Shown here: one piece after another, positions 62,966 to 64,000 of the stretch
How positions within the stretch are numbered: the first letter of the stretch is position 1
Layout: the number at the start of each line of letters is the position of its first letter
Source of the DNA: Hetaerina americana
Lineage: Eukaryota; Arthropoda; Insecta; Odonata; Calopterygidae
DNA: 64,000 nt
Reading direction: 5' to 3'
Assembly: GCA_022747635.1 (NCBI GenBank)
Contig: JAKTNV010000014.1
Location: forward strand, 10,980,610-11,044,609
The notes under the pieces: generated by a model
Seen by the model: only the letters and a program-made list of their open reading frames with translations
The model's database searches: none
Told to the model about the DNA's origin: nothing
Position numbers and translations under genes: made by a program

Positions 62966-64000
62966 GAAATGCAATGGTGGCAAGTAAGAGCCAAGGAACA
63001 AAAGGCAAAGGAATGGGCAAATAAAAAACAAATTCAGGCTGACTTTAGGCAAAACTTGGGACTGCTATTGAACATTCCCAAACAAGTAGCGGGAAGAACT
63101 AACGATGGAAAAGGCACAAGACGTTTATCAAGAGCATATTTATTAGAGTAAAATTAAACGGGCTGGATAAAATTTTTGGTTTTAGATATCCAGTAATCCT
63201 TAGAACAGTATCCTGTGGCCTTCCTTAGAAGGTTTCTTAACGCAAGACTTTTTGGATGGAGACAGCAAAGTTCTACGGCCAATTATATCCATTGCATTAC
63301 ATACCTACTACTCTCCCCAGAATCCAAATTAGCGACGTCGAAACATTGATCCATCGTCACCAAGTATGTTGCCAGAAGAGGATTAAGTGTGCCAGCATAA
63401 AATATGGAAAAGATTTTTGAAGCAACACACTAAGAAGACTTCCAAGTTTTTATTTACGGTATTTATTTTTGAATGGGTTTCCGAACTAGTTGCTAAGCGA
63501 GTAACTTAAATTAGTTTTTTCTTCCACAGAGGGGAAAAAAAGTAAAAACGTTTACCAAGGCTTCGGGTACATTTAGCTTGTCTCATTTCTCCATTTGGTA
63601 ATACACCTATAGGCAAGAAACAGGAGTCTTTACTTTAAGGGGTGCCGCTTGTTAAAGTAGTACATTCAACCTCCTACAACCTCCATTGATGAATACCTAT
63701 GAACCTACATAGATGATTCCTCAAAAAGAGAGAATTATTTTAATAATTAGGAAAAGGATAAATATAAATTATTGCTATTTGGTCTACTTTTTCCACCAAC
63801 GTGTGCTTAAAGGTTCAATCCTGATTACAGTCCTACGAAATGCATTTTCAATCTTACTTTTCATTAAAACATGCCCAAAACTAGATTTAGTAGTATCCAG
63901 ATTGTTCTGAATTAATTTTCTGACCCACTGTTACGAACTCTTTGCGAATAATCTTATAAATATCACAATAATAGCTTAGTAACGTTGATCTTAGATATTT
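62966..64000. other. Non-coding stretch to the window end, nothing recognised
   Basis: AT-rich. Short frames at 62969-63151 and 63713-63910 have no recognisable domain. Confidence 0.45.

Noticed and set aside
1..64000. CRISPR arrays, bacterial operons or contamination
   Set aside because: No regularly spaced direct repeats, no Shine-Dalgarno-led gene clusters, and every coding signal is of eukaryotic transposon origin.

Overview
This is a eukaryotic, AT-rich, repeat-dominated window, almost certainly from an arthropod and probably an insect. The evidence is the set of mobile elements: several mariner-type DNA transposons with TA target duplications, an env-bearing Ty3/gypsy retroelement of errantivirus type, LINEs with long microsatellite-like 3' tails, a Penelope-like element with a GIY-YIG endonuclease, tRNA-derived SINEs and many (TA)n arrays. 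I found no host protein-coding gene, rRNA gene or functional tRNA gene. The species cannot be named from the sequence. A few GC/CpG-rich patches (about 4420-4770, 7380-7760, 26380-26830, 39040-39310, 48560-49090, 58880-59040) stand out from the AT-rich background and could be promoters or first exons of unseen genes, but no coding structure was recognised in them.

Layout. 1-3440: decayed copies of two LINE families, here called LINE-A and LINE-B. 9578-9748: a near-perfect 78-bp palindrome carrying a hammerhead-ribozyme-like core. 11459-13970: two more decayed LINE-A copies. 15165-15530: a tRNA-derived SINE (family S1). About 19150-25869: a 5'-truncated env-bearing Ty3/gypsy element (RT, RNase H, integrase, an extra basic PPxY protein, an F-protein-like env, and the 3' LTR), interrupted by a 752-bp deleted mariner at 23088. 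A second, almost identical copy of that mariner lies inverted at 29788-30540. 31175-38683: a graveyard of LINE-A and LINE-B fragments, (TA)n arrays and a second palindrome (37099-37309). 40097-41746: a mariner with unusually long (about 150 bp) inverted repeats, split by an S1 SINE with an 11-bp target duplication. 44100-45010: a decayed LINE tail. 47810-48091: a full tRNA-derived SINE (family S2) with a 12-bp target duplication. 52553-58043: a Penelope-like element with 37-bp inverted ends and two hammerhead-like motifs, into which an apparently intact 3.9-kb LINE (LINE-C, 53404-57295) has inserted. 59551-60100: another deleted mariner. 62070-62965: the best LINE-B copy.

How the parts relate. 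LINE-C is the most gene-like object. Its ORF1 (PHD finger plus RRM-like region) and ORF2 (APE endonuclease plus RT) are in the same frame, separated by a single UGA followed by CUAG, a known readthrough context. ORF2 has no usable AUG before its endonuclease active site, so translational readthrough is the simplest way to express it. The Penelope termini and the two free palindromes share a common layout (hammerhead-like core, then an AAATAA-type motif, then a terminal sequence), which suggests that ribozyme-bearing Penelope ends also exist here as isolated palindromic dimers. The three deleted mariner copies belong to two families. All keep the helix-turn-helix DNA-binding part but have lost the catalytic core, and could be either passive derivatives or sources of competing binding proteins.

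Annotation limits: family assignments come from motifs read by eye. Boundaries of decayed LINE copies are approximate to tens of bases. Boundaries supported by target-site duplications (the mariners, both full SINEs, LINE-C, and less surely the Penelope element) are given to the base.
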